From contig NZ_DF968081.1 in NCBI RefSeq assembly GCF_001047135.2, forward strand, positions 13,110-77,109: a DNA stretch of 64,000 bases. The letters run 5' to 3'. This document shows positions 63,395 to 64,000 of this stretch, one piece after another. The stretch is from Fructobacillus tropaeoli (GTDB lineage: Bacteria > Bacillota > Bacilli > Lactobacillales > Lactobacillaceae). Every line of letters starts with the position of its first letter. Position 1 is the first letter of the stretch. The notes below the pieces were generated by a model. The model was given only the letters and a program-made list of their open reading frames with translations. It did not search any database and was not told the origin of the DNA. The translations under genes and the position numbers were made by a program.

Positions 63395-64000
63395 ATGGCT
63401 TTGCTAAAAAATAAAATCGGGCTGGCCACCATTAGCTTACTAGCCCTTTTCTTCCTAGGATTGCACTTTCAAACAGCTCAGGCAGAAGACCCGAACAAAA
63501 TTGAACCCAGCTCGAACTTTGTTGTGACTGATAATGCCAATGTGCTTTCAGATCAAACCAAGCAGGTGATTTTAAAGCAGGAGCAAACGTTTAAAAAGAC
63601 CAAGGAACAGCCCCAAGTAGCAGTTTTAACTGTCAACAATACCGATGGCCAATCAATCCGCGACTTCACTAACGATTTAACCATGCTCTCGGTTTGGCAC
63701 GCTGGTAAAAAAGGGCAAGACAATGGTGTCATTATTGTCTTTGCTAAGAACAACGGGCAAAATAATGTCCGTGTCGTGACCGGAACCGGTGTTGAATCCG
63801 TTTTGCCTGATGGTAAAATTTATCAGCTCCTACAAGCTAACCAGCAGGAGTTAAAATCTTCGGACCCAACAGCGATTGATCGAGGGATCCGCAATCTCTT
63901 TTTACAGGTTGAAAAGACGCTACCAACAACACCAACAAGTGGTAAGCAAAGCGCCTCAACAACCAGTGCGGTGATTGCCCTTGGCTTAGTTGGTGTTCTT
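63395..64000 (+). CDS. TPM-domain (YgcG-like) exported protein, 3' end cut by window
   Basis: 202 codons to the window edge. Signal peptide (about 1-32: basic KNK, hydrophobic core, TAQA cleavage). The TPM domain starts FVVTDNANVLSD, then QVAVLTVNNTDGQSIRDFTNDL and DNGVIIVFAKNNGQ with VRVVTGTGVESVLPD. At the edge a second hydrophobic stretch begins (AVIALGLVGVL). GGAGG precedes the ATG by 7 nt. Third gene after the EIIC-like and DUF915 genes, 61 bp behind. Confidence 0.85.
   Translation, partial: MALLKNKIGLATISLLALFFLGLHFQTAQAEDPNKIEPSSNFVVTDNANVLSDQTKQVILKQEQTFKKTKEQPQVAVLTVNNTDGQSIRDFTNDLTMLSVWHAGKKGQDNGVIIVFAKNNGQNNVRVVTGTGVESVLPDGKIYQLLQANQQELKSSDPTAIDRGIRNLFLQVEKTLPTTPTSGKQSASTTSAVIALGLVGVL

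Overview
The window looks like a contiguous piece of chromosome from a heterofermentative lactic acid bacterium of the Leuconostoc/Fructobacillus/Weissella group. The evidence is the low-to-moderate GC content (judged by eye, not counted), Shine-Dalgarno and -10 signals typical of Firmicutes, a Phe-type Ddl (D-Ala-D-Lac ligase), a FemX-type branching enzyme, DltX, MurT/GatD, ComFA/ComFC, a CIRCE-controlled groESL, and the pth-mfd-divIC-tilS-hpt-ftsH-hslO-lysS order. An HPr gene without a neighbouring ptsI would suit Fructobacillus, a genus poor in PTS genes, but that placement is inference. Almost every base belongs to a housekeeping gene; I see no prophage, insertion sequence or CRISPR array.

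Layout. 1-5025 (minus): end of ddl, DUF2785 protein, rodA, DUF2969, mreB, DUF1146. 5140-7920: comFA-comFC (minus), then yigZ and tRNA-Arg (plus). 7958-8836: a small accessory patch with tandem att-like repeats and a HicAB toxin-antitoxin pair. 8868-12112 (minus): tag, eno, tpiA and a small coiled-coil membrane protein. 12240-18384: four tRNA genes, a CrtC/AttH-like lipocalin protein, an ArsR regulator with an SDR gene sharing a 20-bp operator, an acetyltransferase, an F420-reductase-like protein and an MFS transporter. 18463-30000 (minus): lysS, hslO, ftsH, hpt, tilS, divIC, rqcP, mfd, pth. 30121-38966: a CBS/ACT protein, a UbiA-like membrane protein, DUF421/DUF3290, groESL, a nitroreductase, an ArAE-type protein, a HAD phosphatase, femX and rex. 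39060-45983 (minus): tsaD, two rimI-like genes, tsaB, ptsH, tsaC, prmC, prfA, tdk. 46124-48213 (plus): murT-gatD. 48292-56610: kimA-like, metF-like, thioredoxin, htrA with a CiaRH-like two-component system, mazF, alr, acpS. 56670-61108 (minus): dltXABCD. 61257-64000 (plus, divergent from dlt): an EIIC-like membrane protein, a DUF915 hydrolase and the start of a TPM-domain protein.

How the genes work together. The main theme is the cell envelope: stem-peptide synthesis (alr, ddl), interpeptide branching (femX), Glu amidation (murT/gatD), elongation (rodA, mreB), division (divIC, ftsH), teichoic-acid D-alanylation (dlt) and envelope-stress sensing (CiaRH-like plus HtrA). A second theme is translation and tRNA quality: lysS, tilS, tsaB/C/D, prfA, prmC, pth and rqcP.

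The most unusual observations are: two proteins whose family-defining zinc cysteines are gone (Hsp33 and MurT); an ArsR/SDR unit with a shared operator, a probably leaderless ArsR mRNA and an SDR lacking its catalytic Tyr; a CiaRH-linked HtrA without a PDZ domain; MazF without a MazE; and a stand-alone EIIC-like protein without the usual NEP(I) Glu, paired with a DUF915 hydrolase opposite the dlt operon.
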